A stretch of 10,639 nucleotides of DNA from an uncultured Oscillospiraceae bacterium (GTDB taxonomy: Bacteria > Bacillota > Clostridia > Oscillospirales > Oscillospiraceae), in NCBI GenBank assembly GCA_934569425.1, contig CAKTKM010000043.1, positions 1 to 10,639 of the forward strand. Direction: 5' to 3'. The notes beneath the pieces are model-generated. The model did no database searches. It was not told where the DNA came from and worked only from the letters and a program-made list of their open reading frames with translations. Shown here piece after piece: positions 1 to 7,123 of this stretch; the first letter of the stretch is position 1; each line of letters begins with the position of its first letter. The translations under genes and the position numbers were made by a program.

Positions 1-629
1 ACGGACCAGCCGGGAACGAACATGTACTTCAGGCCGTCCACAGCGCCGGGCAGCGTGCAGGCACGGATAATGCAGATCAGCAGCGCCACGAACAGAGCGG
101 GCATACCGATGGAGCAGACCTTTTCGATACCGCCGCCGATACCGCCCATGACGATGATCATGGTCAGAGCCACGAAGATCAGGCCGTAGATAATGGCCTC
201 GGTGGGGCTGGCCATGAAGGCGCCGAAAATCTCAGCGCCGTTCAGCCCGTTGGAGCCGAAGCCGGCGCCAAACAGGTCGCCCACGTTCAGGACGGTGTAC
301 TTGATGCAGTAGCCGCCCAGCGCACAGTAGAAGAACAGGATGAAGAACGCGGACAGGATGCCCAGCCAGCCCATCCAGCTGAACTTCTTGCTGAGCACCT
401 TGTAGGCGCCGACAGCGCCGTGTCCGGTCTTACGGCCCAGCGCCAGCTCGCCCACCATAACGATGAAGCCGCAGCAAACCGCCAGAACCAGATAGATCAG
501 AAGGAACGTGAAGCCGCCGCAGGCACCCATCTTATTGGGGAAACCCCAGATGTTGCCCAGGCCGACTGCCGAACCGACAGCAGCCATCAGGAATCCAAAA
601 TTGGACCCAAAGCCTTTTCTTTCTTCCAT
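1..629 (-). CDS. Sodium:neurotransmitter symporter (SNF/NSS) family transporter, N-terminal part
   Basis: Partial gene: the first 209 residues are in the window and the rest lies off the left edge. It starts at the ATG at 629, with AAGGAGAG about 6 nt upstream. The family couples inward Na+ flow to uptake of amino acids or related amines across the cytoplasmic membrane. The hallmark first-helix motif is clear at residues 17-31 (AVGSAVGLGNIWGFP), followed by a GGF-rich second helix, ELALGRKTG near 61-69, and further hydrophobic helices around 88-108, 144-164 and 174-190, in keeping with the LeuT fold. At residue 29 there is Gly where LeuT has the gate Arg30 (WRFP becomes WGFP); I recall this variant from some anaerobe homologues. 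It has its own promoter and lies downstream of a terminator, so it is probably not in the two-component operon. The substrate cannot be told from sequence. Confidence 0.93.
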   Translation of the reverse strand, partial: MEERKGFGSNFGFLMAAVGSAVGLGNIWGFPNKMGACGGFTFLLIYLVLAVCCGFIVMVGELALGRKTGHGAVGAYKVLSKKFSWMGWLGILSAFFILFFYCALGGYCIKYTVLNVGDLFGAGFGSNGLNGAEIFGAFMASPTEAIIYGLIFVALTMIIVMGGIGGGIEKVCSIGMPALFVALLICIIRACTLPGAVDGLKYMFVPGWS

Positions 630-681
630 TGTTTTCTCTCCTTATCACTTAGTTACCGCCATGGAAATGCGGTATGGAAAG

Positions 682-710
682 AGTTTACTATGCCGTCGGG
701 CGGCTGTAAA
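682..710 (-). promoter_or_regulatory. Candidate sigma-70 promoter for the SNF transporter
   Basis: Read on the minus strand, TTTACA (710-705) and TAAACT (687-682) are separated by exactly 17 bp. They match the consensus at 5/6 and 4/6 positions. A start site near 675 would give a leader of about 45 nt before the ATG at 629. This is a pattern match only; the -10 box is mediocre. Confidence 0.45.
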
Positions 711-802
711 TATGGCGGAACGTTTCTTAACACACCGCTTGCAGAGAGTCGTTTTTTCTTTATCGGCACCTTATAAAATTTCCGTTATTTGCCAACAAAT
801 TC

Positions 803-837
803 ACAAAAGACCCCCGCCAATGGCAGGGGTCTTTTGT
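803..837 (-). terminator. Intrinsic terminator after the two-component operon
   Basis: ACAAAAGACCCC (803-814) pairs with GGGGTCTTTTGT (826-837). The stem continues through one C/A mismatch into GCC/GGC around an AAT loop, about 15 pairs in all. The A-rich and T-rich stem ends make it potentially bidirectional. It lies 23 bp beyond the stop codon of the response regulator and ahead of the transporter promoter, so it separates the two units. Confidence 0.85.
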
Positions 838-859
838 CAAAAGTATGTAGCTGCAGGGT

Positions 860-1567
860 TCAGTCGCCTTCCCGCATCCGGTAGCCCACGCCTACCTCGG
901 TAAACAGGTACTCGGGATGGCTGGGATCCTTTTCGATCTTGCGGCGGATGTTGGCCATGTTCACACGGAGGATCTGGTTGTCTGTCTTGGCCTTGGGTCC
1001 CCACAACTCGCGGATGATGAAGTCATAGGTCAGCACCTTGCCGGCGTATTTGCCCAGCAGCGCCACGATCTTATACTCGTTGACGGTGAGCTTGGCGTTT
1101 TCGCCCCGCATCAGCACCTGATGCTTATCGTAGTCGATGGTCAGTTCGCCGGTGGTGAATTTGCCGGACTGGGCGATCTGCGGATCGGACAGGGTGGTGC
1201 GGGTATGGCGGATGGCGGTGCGGATGCGTGCCAGCAGCTCGGAGGTGCCGAAGGGCTTGGAGATGTAGTCATCGGCGCCGTAGTCCAGCGCCTCCACCTT
1301 GTCATGCTCGTGATGGCGGGCGGAGACCACTACCACCGGCAGGTTCGACCATTTGCGGACGGAACGCAGCACCTCCATGCCGTCCATATCCGGCAGACCC
1401 AGATCCAGAATGATCAGGTCGGGACAGTGGGAGGATATCATGGTCAGCGCCTCCTCGCCACTGTGGACAACGATGGTATCGTAGCCGTTGGCCGTCAGGA
1501 TCATGGAGATGAAATTGCTGATGCTCTGTTCATCCTCAACGATCAGTACCTTGTCTTTAATCTTCAT
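860..1567 (-). CDS. OmpR/PhoB-family response regulator, KdpE-like
   Basis: A 235-aa two-domain regulator of typical family length. The receiver domain (about 5-118) has the acidic pocket Glu11/Asp12, phospho-acceptor Asp55 in LIILDLGLPD, Ser82 in VVVSA, and Lys104 in SKPF. A linker leads to a winged-helix DNA-binding domain (about 137-232) with the characteristic TVNEYKIVALL, RELWG and FTEVGVGYRM segments. The spacing and the ELWG/VGVGYRM signatures resemble KdpE. The start ATG at 1567 lies inside the 3' end of the kinase gene (11-bp overlap), with GGAGGAGGAAG just upstream, so the two proteins are translationally coupled partners. No kdpFABC potassium pump genes are in the window, so the target genes are unknown. 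A likely target is its own operon, through the 11-bp repeats at 2738-2770. Confidence 0.95.
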   Translation of the reverse strand: MKIKDKVLIVEDEQSISNFISMILTANGYDTIVVHSGEEALTMISSHCPDLIILDLGLPDMDGMEVLRSVRKWSNLPVVVVSARHHEHDKVEALDYGADDYISKPFGTSELLARIRTAIRHTRTTLSDPQIAQSGKFTTGELTIDYDKHQVLMRGENAKLTVNEYKIVALLGKYAGKVLTYDFIIRELWGPKAKTDNQILRVNMANIRRKIEKDPSHPEYLFTEVGVGYRMREGD

Positions 1568-2684
1568 GGTCTTCCTCCTCCATAGGTAATTCTATTACAA
1601 AGCGCGCTCCGCCGTGGGGGGAGACGTTTTCGCCGTAAATAGTACCGTCATGCGCCTGTACCACGGTTTTGCATACGGAAAGGCCAATGCCCATATTGCG
1701 CTTACGGTCGCCCTGCTGGCTTTGATGGGCGCTGCTGTCAAAGAGGTTGGGCAGCTTGTCGTGGGCAATGCCCACGCCGTTGTCCTCTACGACGATACGC
1801 GCCATATCGCCGCGGTGCTCCAGTGTGATGTCCACCTCAGTGGCGTTTTCGCCATGTATGGCGGCATTTTCCAGAAGATTCAGCAGTACCTGCTCCATCA
1901 GCAGCTCGTCCATAGGAACCAGCAGCACCTCCTGCGGCAGATGGACGCAAACCGGCAGCGTGCCGCCGCGGCTGGTGAATTTTGCCACCGCGCCCTCGAT
2001 GACCTCCTCGGCCACGGCGCGTGTCTTGGTGACCTTGGTATCGCCCTGCGCGCCGATGCGGGTGATGGACAGCAGGTTTTCCACAATGCGGATGAGCCAG
2101 CGGGCATCCTCGTTGGCGGAGGCGGTCAGCTGGTGGCGCTGCTCCGTCGTCAGGGTCTCCTCCTGCTGCAGCAGCACATCCGTGGCGCCCACAATGCCGG
2201 TGAGCGGGGTACGGATGTCGTGGGACACGGCACGCAGGAGGTTGGCGTGGATCCGTTCCCGCTCGGCTTCCCGCTTCAGGATCTCCACCTGCTTGGCGCG
2301 GCTTGTCAGCATACCGGTGACCACCGAAATGAACATCATGACGATAAACGTCAGGGGAAAGCCCGCCAGCGTGAAGCTGATCTCCCAGTAGGGTTCGGTG
2401 AACACATAGTCCACGCAGAGAACGCCGGTGACGGCGATCAGGATGCTGAACAGATACCCGTCCGTCAGCAGGGCGGTCAGGAAAACATCCAGAAAGAAAA
2501 TGACAGCCACATAGCTGGTGTCGCTGTGGGGATCTACCGAACGCAGCAGCAGGCACAGCAGCACTGTGAGAAAAAACAGGGCAGCTGAAACAATGAAATC
2601 CTTGCCGGAATACAGCAGGGCATGGTGAAACAGCTTGCGCTTTTTTGTCCACTGCCCCGGCCAGGGGATCTTCCATTTGACCAT
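1557..2684 (-). CDS. Short KdpD-like sensor histidine kinase (DUF4118 membrane domain)
   Basis: A 375-aa membrane kinase, the cognate partner of the regulator that overlaps its 3' end. Hydrophobic segments at about 28-48, 57-73, 77-95 and 104-124 form a four-helix DUF4118-type region as in the C-terminal half of KdpD. Next comes a dimerisation/phospho-acceptor helix with SHDIRTPLTG (His155). The ATP-binding domain has an N-box (NLLENAAIHG, 269-278), a G1 box (DNGVGI, 301-306) and a G2 box (MGIGLSVC, 331-338). The N-terminal KdpD and universal-stress domains of full-length KdpD (about 890 aa) are absent, so the input signal may differ. The start at 2684 is preferred to the upstream in-frame ATG at 2720. 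The former has GGAGGTGG upstream, while the latter would coincide with the predicted transcription start and has no ribosome binding site. Confidence 0.93.
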   Translation of the reverse strand: MVKWKIPWPGQWTKKRKLFHHALLYSGKDFIVSAALFFLTVLLCLLLRSVDPHSDTSYVAVIFFLDVFLTALLTDGYLFSILIAVTGVLCVDYVFTEPYWEISFTLAGFPLTFIVMMFISVVTGMLTSRAKQVEILKREAERERIHANLLRAVSHDIRTPLTGIVGATDVLLQQEETLTTEQRHQLTASANEDARWLIRIVENLLSITRIGAQGDTKVTKTRAVAEEVIEGAVAKFTSRGGTLPVCVHLPQEVLLVPMDELLMEQVLLNLLENAAIHGENATEVDITLEHRGDMARIVVEDNGVGIAHDKLPNLFDSSAHQSQQGDRKRNMGIGLSVCKTVVQAHDGTIYGENVSPHGGARFVIELPMEEEDHED

Positions 2685-2725
2685 GTGTTTTCCACCTCCA
2701 GCCGAAGCCGCTGTAATCATTTCGT

Positions 2726-2770
2726 ATTATATCACAGCTTCGCGTTAAAATGTTGTAAAAATGTTGTTAA
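2726..2770 (-). promoter_or_regulatory. Promoter of the kinase-regulator operon with tandem 11-bp operator repeats
   Basis: On the minus strand there is a perfect TATAAT at 2731-2726. The -35 position (2754-2749, AACATT) is far from consensus. Across it run two adjacent 11-bp repeats, TTAACAACATT (2770-2760) and TTTACAACATT (2759-2749), identical at 10 of 11 positions, and a third partial unit beginning TTAACG (2748). PhoB/OmpR-class regulators bind head-to-tail as dimers to direct repeats with 11-bp spacing, often replacing a poor -35. I therefore infer an activator site, most simply for the operon's own regulator. The predicted start near 2719 gives a leader of about 35 nt to the ATG at 2684. 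Confidence 0.65.
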
Positions 2771-2812
2771 GGGGTGGTTTTTTACAGCCCCTTTACGGAT
2801 TTGATCCGGAAC

Positions 2813-2857
2813 AAAAAAAGGCCGGCCGCTTTCTTTTGCCGAAAGCGGCCGGCCTTT
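2813..2857 (-). terminator. Strong intrinsic terminator of the small transcription unit
   Basis: A perfect 17-bp stem: positions 2817-2833 pair with 2841-2857 around a 7-nt loop (TTTTGCC), with the core GGCCGGCCGC/GCGGCCGGCC. On the minus strand the stem runs into seven T residues (complement of 2813-2819). This direction terminates transcription coming from about 3063, that is, the small ORF unit. On the plus strand only TTT follows, so termination there should be weaker. Confidence 0.88.
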
Positions 2858-2947
2858 GTCGGATATGGTATCTTTCAGGGGAAAAACTCCCCATAAAAAG
2901 CAAATCGCCACGGCACCGGTGTGTCGTGGTTCCTTCGTGAGGCGCTC

Positions 2948-3025
2948 TTACCGCTCGCTGGGCTGCCAATCACAGTCCGCGAAGATCATGTCGTCCAGAT
3001 CGCCCGTGATGAACTTGTTCAACAT
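2948..3025 (-). CDS. Putative 25-aa small protein (orphan)
   Basis: I do not recognise this peptide. The ATG at 3025 opens a 25-codon frame ending in TAA. It begins MLNKFITGDLDD and ends ADCDWQPSER. It is acidic, with five Asp and one Glu, a single Cys and a single Trp. An AAGGAG lies about 13 nt upstream, slightly far but usable. The frame sits in its own transcription unit: promoter at 3098-3070, predicted start about 3063, and a strong terminator at 2857-2813. About 90 nt of transcript follows the stop codon and contains CACCGGTG and GGGGAGTTTTTCCCC, both able to form short hairpins. The unit could make a small protein, a dual-function RNA, or only a small RNA. Its start lies about 200 bp from that of the divergent mnmG gene. 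Confidence 0.45.
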   Translation of the reverse strand: MLNKFITGDLDDMIFADCDWQPSER

Positions 3026-3069
3026 CGTACTTATCACACTCCTTCCTCATTTTCAAATTTTCTATGTGT

Positions 3070-3098
3070 AGTATAATCCTTCCGCGTCGGCTTTGCAA
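3070..3098 (-). promoter_or_regulatory. Sigma-70 promoter of the small transcription unit
   Basis: On the minus strand, TTGCAA (3098-3093) and TATACT (3075-3070) are spaced by exactly 17 bp, matching consensus at 4/6 and 5/6 positions. The predicted start near 3063 leaves a leader of about 38 nt before the ATG at 3025. It faces away from the mnmG promoter, with about 64 bp between the two -35 boxes. Confidence 0.65.
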
Positions 3099-3162
3099 GA
3101 GAAAAGTTCTACATATTTTACAATTTTCATTCGGTTCATTTGGTTGAATTGCACAATGCCTC

Positions 3163-3191
3163 TTGCGCTTTTGCAGGAGATACATTATAAT
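3163..3191 (+). promoter_or_regulatory. Candidate sigma-70 promoter of the mnmG operon
   Basis: TTGCGC (3163-3168), a 17-bp spacer, and a perfect TATAAT (3186-3191). A start near 3198 gives a leader of about 28 nt to the ATG at 3227. This argues against the in-frame TTG at 3203, which would be almost leaderless. The -35 box is weak beyond its TTG. Confidence 0.6.
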
Positions 3192-3226
3192 ATGAAATAC
3201 TTTTGATTTTGGCGCGGGGGTCGCGT

Positions 3227-5092
3227 ATGAAAGAGTTTATTGCGGGACAGTTTGATATTGCTGTGATCGGCGCGGGTCACGCCGGGATCGAGGCGGCATT
3301 GGCCGCGGCGCGGCTGGGACTGGAGACGGTGTGTTTTACCATCAACCTGGACGCCGTGGGCAACATGCCCTGCAATCCCGCCATCGGCGGCACGGGAAAG
3401 GGACATCTGGTGCGGGAGCTGGACGCGCTGGGCGGCGAAATGGCCAAAGCGGCGGACAGGGCCTGTATTCAGTACCGGATGCTGAACCGCGGCAAGGGGC
3501 CTGCCGTATGGTCGCTGCGGGCGCAGGCCGACCGGCGGGCGTATCAGGCGGTAATGAAGCACACGCTGGAGCGCCAGAGCCATCTGACGGTGCGGCAGGG
3601 CGAGGTGGTGGACATCCGGGCGGAAAACGGCCATGTGACGCAGGTGGTACTGCGGACAGGGGCAGTGTTTCTCGTAAAAGCCGTCATCGTCTGCTCCGGC
3701 ACCTATCTGCGCGGGCGTACCATCATCGGCGAGTGCATTGAGGAAAGCGGCCCGGACGGTATGCATGCCGCTGCGGCACTGACAGAGCGGCTGCGGGCGC
3801 TGGGTCTGCCCCTGCGGCGGTTCAAGACCGGCACGCCGCCGCGGATCAACGCCCGAACCGTGGACTTTTCCAAAATGGAGCTTCAGGAGGGGGATCCCTC
3901 TCCCCTGCCCTTCAGCTTTGAGACGGCGCAGGCGCCGGAGAACCGTGCGGTGTGCTACCTGACCTATACCAACGAGGAGACCCACCGGATCATCCGGGAG
4001 AATCTGGATCGCAGCCCCATTTACAGCGGCGTCATCGAGGGCATAGGGCCGCGGTACTGCCCGTCCATCGAGACAAAGGTGGTGCGGTTTGCCGACAAGC
4101 CCCGGCACCAGCTGTTCATCGAGCCTATGGGGCTGGACACGGAGGAGCTTTATATTCAGGGGTTTTCCTCCTCTCTGCCGGAGGAGGTGCAGGTGGAAAT
4201 GCTGCACACCATCCCTGGCTTGGAAAACGCGGTGATGACACGGCCTGCCTACGCCATCGAATACGACTGCGTCGATCCGCTGGCGCTGAAGCCTACGCTG
4301 GAAACCAAGGCGGTGGCGGGACTATACGGCGCGGGACAGTTCAACGGCTCCTCCGGTTATGAGGAGGCGGCGGTGCAGGGCTTTGTGGCAGGTGTCAACG
4401 CAGCACTGGCGCTGCTGGGCCGGGAGGCACTGGTGCTAAAGCGCAGCGAAAGCTATATCGGCACTCTTATTGACGATCTTGTGACGAAGGGAACGGAGGA
4501 GCCGTACCGCATGATGACCAGCCGCTCGGAATACCGGCTGGTGCTGCGGCAGGACAACGCCGATCAACGACTGACGGCCATCGGCCACCGGATCGGCCTC
4601 GTCAGCGACGCACGTCTGGCAGCGGTGGAGGAAAAATACGCCGCCGTGGCGCGGGAGATCCGGCGGCTGGAGCGCACCGGCATCGCGGGAAGCGCAGCAC
4701 TGAATGCGCTGCTGGAGCAGCGCGGCACCGCGGCTGTCAGCGACGGATGCCGGCTTATCAATCTGCTGCGGCGGCCGCAGATCCGCTACGCCGACCTGCG
4801 CCCCTTTGACGCCGGTGCGCCGGAATTGACGGCGGACGTGATCGAACAGGTGGAGATCTCGGTAAAATACGAGGGGTACATCCGGCGGCAGGAAAAGCAG
4901 GTGGCGGAATTTGAGCGGCTGGAGCAGCGGCTGCTGCCGGAGGATCTGGACTATGCCCACATTCAGGGGCTGCGGCTGGAGGCACGGGAGAAGCTGAGCG
5001 CCATCCGCCCCCGCAGTCTGGGACAGGCAGGGCGGATCTCCGGCGTGTCCCCCGCCGACATGGCGGCGCTGATGATCTATCTGGGAAAATAA
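3227..5092 (+). CDS. mnmG: tRNA uridine-5-carboxymethylaminomethyl modification enzyme MnmG (GidA)
   Basis: A 621-aa protein, the usual family length. With MnmE, MnmG installs the carboxymethylaminomethyl group (or aminomethyl group) on wobble U34 of certain tRNAs, using FAD, NADH and methylene-tetrahydrofolate. Visible are the N-terminal dinucleotide-binding motif VIGAGHAG (13-20), [20 protein letters not shown] (46-65) with Cys49, [12 protein letters not shown] (274-285) with Cys278, and the conserved C-terminal segment [19 protein letters not shown] that binds MnmE/tRNA. The two cysteines correspond to the functionally important Cys47 and Cys277 of E. coli. The start ATG at 3227 is preceded by a G-rich stretch (GCGGGGGT), a weak ribosome binding site. 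mnmE is not next to it; instead mnmG heads an operon with a cyclase-family hydrolase and a MurT/GatD-like pair. Confidence 0.97.
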   Translation: MKEFIAGQFDIAVIGAGHAGIEAALAAARLGLETVCFTINLDAVGNMPCNPAIGGTGKGHLVRELDALGGEMAKAADRACIQYRMLNRGKGPAVWSLRAQADRRAYQAVMKHTLERQSHLTVRQGEVVDIRAENGHVTQVVLRTGAVFLVKAVIVCSGTYLRGRTIIGECIEESGPDGMHAAAALTERLRALGLPLRRFKTGTPPRINARTVDFSKMELQEGDPSPLPFSFETAQAPENRAVCYLTYTNEETHRIIRENLDRSPIYSGVIEGIGPRYCPSIETKVVRFADKPRHQLFIEPMGLDTEELYIQGFSSSLPEEVQVEMLHTIPGLENAVMTRPAYAIEYDCVDPLALKPTLETKAVAGLYGAGQFNGSSGYEEAAVQGFVAGVNAALALLGREALVLKRSESYIGTLIDDLVTKGTEEPYRMMTSRSEYRLVLRQDNADQRLTAIGHRIGLVSDARLAAVEEKYAAVAREIRRLERTGIAGSAALNALLEQRGTAAVSDGCRLINLLRRPQIRYADLRPFDAGAPELTADVIEQVEISVKYEGYIRRQEKQVAEFERLEQRLLPEDLDYAHIQGLRLEAREKLSAIRPRSLGQAGRISGVSPADMAALMIYLGK

Positions 5093-5104
5093 GGAGGGTG
5101 TTTT

Positions 5105-5731
5105 ATGCGGGTTTACGATCTTACCCATACGATTCAAAATGACATGCCGGTGTATCCCGGCACGGAGCAGCCGAAGCTGACCACCGCCTGCACCATTGAG
5201 CAGGTGGGGTACCGGGAGACGCTGCTGCACATGTTCTCCCATACCGGCACCCACATGGACGCGCCGGCGCACATGCTGCCCCACGGGGCGCCGCTGGACA
5301 GCTACGCAGGGGACAAATTCGCCGGCACCGCTCTGGTGGTGGACTGCCGGGGGCAGGAGGCCATTACGCTGCCCCTGCTGCGGTGCTATGACCTGACCGG
5401 CGTGGATTTTGTATTGTTCTGCACAGGATGGGACAAGAAATGGGGCAGCCCCGACTACTATGAGGGCTTTCCCTGTCTGACGGCGGAGGCGGCAGCCTAT
5501 CTGGCTTCCCTGCCCCTGAAGGGCGTGGGGGAGGATTCCATCTCGCTGGATCCCTGCGACAGCGTGGACTTCCCCAATCACATCACCCTGATGCGCGCGG
5601 ACTTTGTCAACACAGAAAACCTGACGGGACTGGACGCGCTGATCGGGCGGCGGTTCACCTTTGTGACGCTGCCGCTGAAATTTGAGAATTCCGATGGCTG
5701 CTCCTGCCGCGCCATCGCAATGGAGGCATAA
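5105..5731 (+). CDS. Cyclase/kynurenine-formamidase-family metal-dependent hydrolase
   Basis: A 208-aa protein of the cyclase family (KynB-like amidohydrolases), which hydrolyse amide or ester-type bonds using a bound divalent metal, usually zinc or manganese. The family signature HTGTHMDAPAH occupies residues 46-56, giving metal ligands His46, His50 and Asp52 plus His56. The N-terminal LTHTIQNDMPVYPG and the C-terminal VNTENLTGL and PLKFENSDGCSCRAIA segments also fit the family. It starts 12 bp after mnmG with AAGGAGGG overlapping the mnmG stop, and ends 3 bp before the MurT-like gene, so it is co-transcribed. No tryptophan-degradation gene is nearby, so kynurenine formamidase activity is not implied. 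Its substrate is unknown; the link to the MurT/GatD-like pair is suggestive only. Confidence 0.88.
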   Translation: MRVYDLTHTIQNDMPVYPGTEQPKLTTACTIEQVGYRETLLHMFSHTGTHMDAPAHMLPHGAPLDSYAGDKFAGTALVVDCRGQEAITLPLLRCYDLTGVDFVLFCTGWDKKWGSPDYYEGFPCLTAEAAAYLASLPLKGVGEDSISLDPCDSVDFPNHITLMRADFVNTENLTGLDALIGRRFTFVTLPLKFENSDGCSCRAIAMEA

Positions 5732-5734
5732 GAC

Positions 5735-7123
5735 ATGGGTAAGCTGCGGTTTCTGTTGGCGCTTTGGCTGGGCAAGCTGTCCATTCCGGCGCTGAAGATC
5801 ACACGACATAACGGCACGGACTTTCCCGGCGCACTGGCGGTGCGAGTGTGTCCGGACTTTCTGAAATATGTGGAAAAACCGAAAAAGATGATCGCTGTCA
5901 CCGGCACCAACGGCAAAACCACCGTCAGCAACATGCTGGTGGATATTCTGGAGGCGGAGGGACACCACGTTCTCAGCAACCGGGCCGGCAGCAACATCAC
6001 CTCCGGTATTTCTACCGCCTTTATCCGCAACTGTGACCTGCTGGGGCGGGTAAAAAAGTGCGATATGGCGGTGCTGGAGATCGACGAGCGGTCGGCGCCG
6101 AAGATCTATCCCCATGTGCGCCCCGATTATATCCTGATCACCAACCTGTTCCGGGACTCCATCATGCGCAACGCCCATCCCGGGTATATTGCCGATATTC
6201 TCAGCCGGAACCTGCCCCGTGAAAGCAAGCTGATCCTCAACGCCGACGATCTGATCTCCTGCGGCGTGGCCGGGGAAAACGAGCGCTGCTATTTCGGTAT
6301 CGGACGGCTGCCCACCGACGTGACGGACTGCGTGAACCTGCTGAACGATATGCGGATCTGTCCCCGCTGCGCGGGAAAGCTGCGGTATGAGTACCGGCGG
6401 TATCACCACATCGGCCACGCCGTGTGCGAAAACTGCGGCTTCCACTCGCCGGAGGCGGACTATCTGGCAGAGCAGGTGGATCTGAAGGCCCGCACCATGG
6501 TGGTGCGGGAAAAGGACGGTGTGACCTATCCTTATGCGCTGATCACCGACAGTCTTTTCAATATCTACAACATGATGGCGGTCATTGCCGCGCTGCGGCA
6601 GCTGGGGCTGTGCCACGAGACCATCCGGAAGCGGTTTGCCGGAACGAAGATCCTGGAGAGCCGGCTTTCCGAGGAAAAGATCGGCGGCGTAAACGTGATC
6701 ATGCAGATGTCCAAGGACAAAAATGCACTGGCGTGCAGCCGGAACTTTGACTATATCCAGTCCAAGCCCGGGCGCAAGGAGCTGCTGGTGATGATGAACT
6801 GCATGGGTGTATCAAAGAACTGGTCGGAAAATCCCAGTTGGATGTACGACACGGACTTTGAATTTCTGAACCATGACGACATCGTGCAGCTGGTGTGCGC
6901 AGGCCCCCGCGCCCGGGACTATAAGCTGCGGCTGCTGCTGGCGGGGATCGACGAGAAGAAGATCTTCTTGGAGGATGACGAATTCAAGGCGCTGGACAAG
7001 CTGTACCTGACGCCGGGGGATGACGTGTATATCCTCTACGGTGTGGACGGCACACCGCTGGCCTTCCGCGTGAAGGAAAAACTGAAGGAAAAGCTGCTGG
7101 CGAAGGGAGGACAGGACGCATGA
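5735..7123 (+). CDS. murT: MurT-like Mur ligase (lipid II isoglutaminyl synthase subunit homologue), divergent
   Basis: A 462-aa Mur ligase-family protein. MurT activates the D-Glu carboxylate of lipid II with ATP, and its partner GatD supplies ammonia from glutamine. Seen here: P-loop VTGTNGKTT (55-63), SNRAGSNITSGISTAF (81-96), EIDERS (115-120), NLFRD (137-141), LNADD (168-172), a four-Cys zinc ribbon (Cys209, 212, 231, 234) and a C-terminal DUF1727-type domain. The ribosome binding site GGAGG lies 8 nt upstream. Two regions diverge from the S. aureus protein as I recall it. NLFRDQMDR reads NLFRDSIMRN. The DTSW segment, which holds Asp349 of the glutaminase triad, reads NPSW with Asn366 in place of Asp, and the preceding Asp-rich DGRD stretch is lost. 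The ligase core looks functional but the coupling to a glutaminase does not. Confidence 0.88.
   Translation: MGKLRFLLALWLGKLSIPALKITRHNGTDFPGALAVRVCPDFLKYVEKPKKMIAVTGTNGKTTVSNMLVDILEAEGHHVLSNRAGSNITSGISTAFIRNCDLLGRVKKCDMAVLEIDERSAPKIYPHVRPDYILITNLFRDSIMRNAHPGYIADILSRNLPRESKLILNADDLISCGVAGENERCYFGIGRLPTDVTDCVNLLNDMRICPRCAGKLRYEYRRYHHIGHAVCENCGFHSPEADYLAEQVDLKARTMVVREKDGVTYPYALITDSLFNIYNMMAVIAALRQLGLCHETIRKRFAGTKILESRLSEEKIGGVNVIMQMSKDKNALACSRNFDYIQSKPGRKELLVMMNCMGVSKNWSENPSWMYDTDFEFLNHDDIVQLVCAGPRARDYKLRLLLAGIDEKKIFLEDDEFKALDKLYLTPGDDVYILYGVDGTPLAFRVKEKLKEKLLAKGGQDA

Noticed and set aside
694..730. A possible copy of the 11-bp response-regulator repeat upstream of the SNF transporter (TTAAGAAACGT and TTTACAG)
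   Set aside because: The similarity is partial and the units are not in 11-bp register, so I do not claim that the transporter is controlled by this two-component system.
1614..2588. A 324-codon plus-strand frame opposite the histidine kinase
   Set aside because: Shadow of the kinase; composition is His/Gln/Ala-rich and no ribosome binding site or domain is visible. The same applies to the frame at 917-1585 opposite the response regulator.
2685..2720. Upstream ATG at 2720 as the kinase start
   Set aside because: It coincides with the predicted transcription start 6-7 nt after TATAAT and has no Shine-Dalgarno; the ATG at 2684 has GGAGGTGG.
2970..3185. A 71-codon minus-strand frame overlapping the small ORF in another frame
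   Set aside because: Its start lies upstream of the -35/-10 pair at 3098-3070, so the transcript would not include it, and the start lacks a ribosome binding site.
3203..3226. TTG at 3203 as the mnmG start
   Set aside because: It would leave a leader of about 5 nt, and the 8 extra residues (ILARGSR-type) are not typical; MnmG normally begins shortly before the FAD-binding motif.
3185..4207. A 340-codon minus-strand frame opposite the start of mnmG
   Set aside because: No motifs, His/Arg/Pro-rich composition, and it would run through the mnmG promoter; antisense shadow.
4436..6616. A 726-codon open frame on the minus strand opposite mnmG, the cyclase and murT
   Set aside because: It crosses three well-supported plus-strand genes, has Gln/His/Arg-rich low-complexity content with no motif, and is explained by GC-biased third codon positions on the opposite strand.
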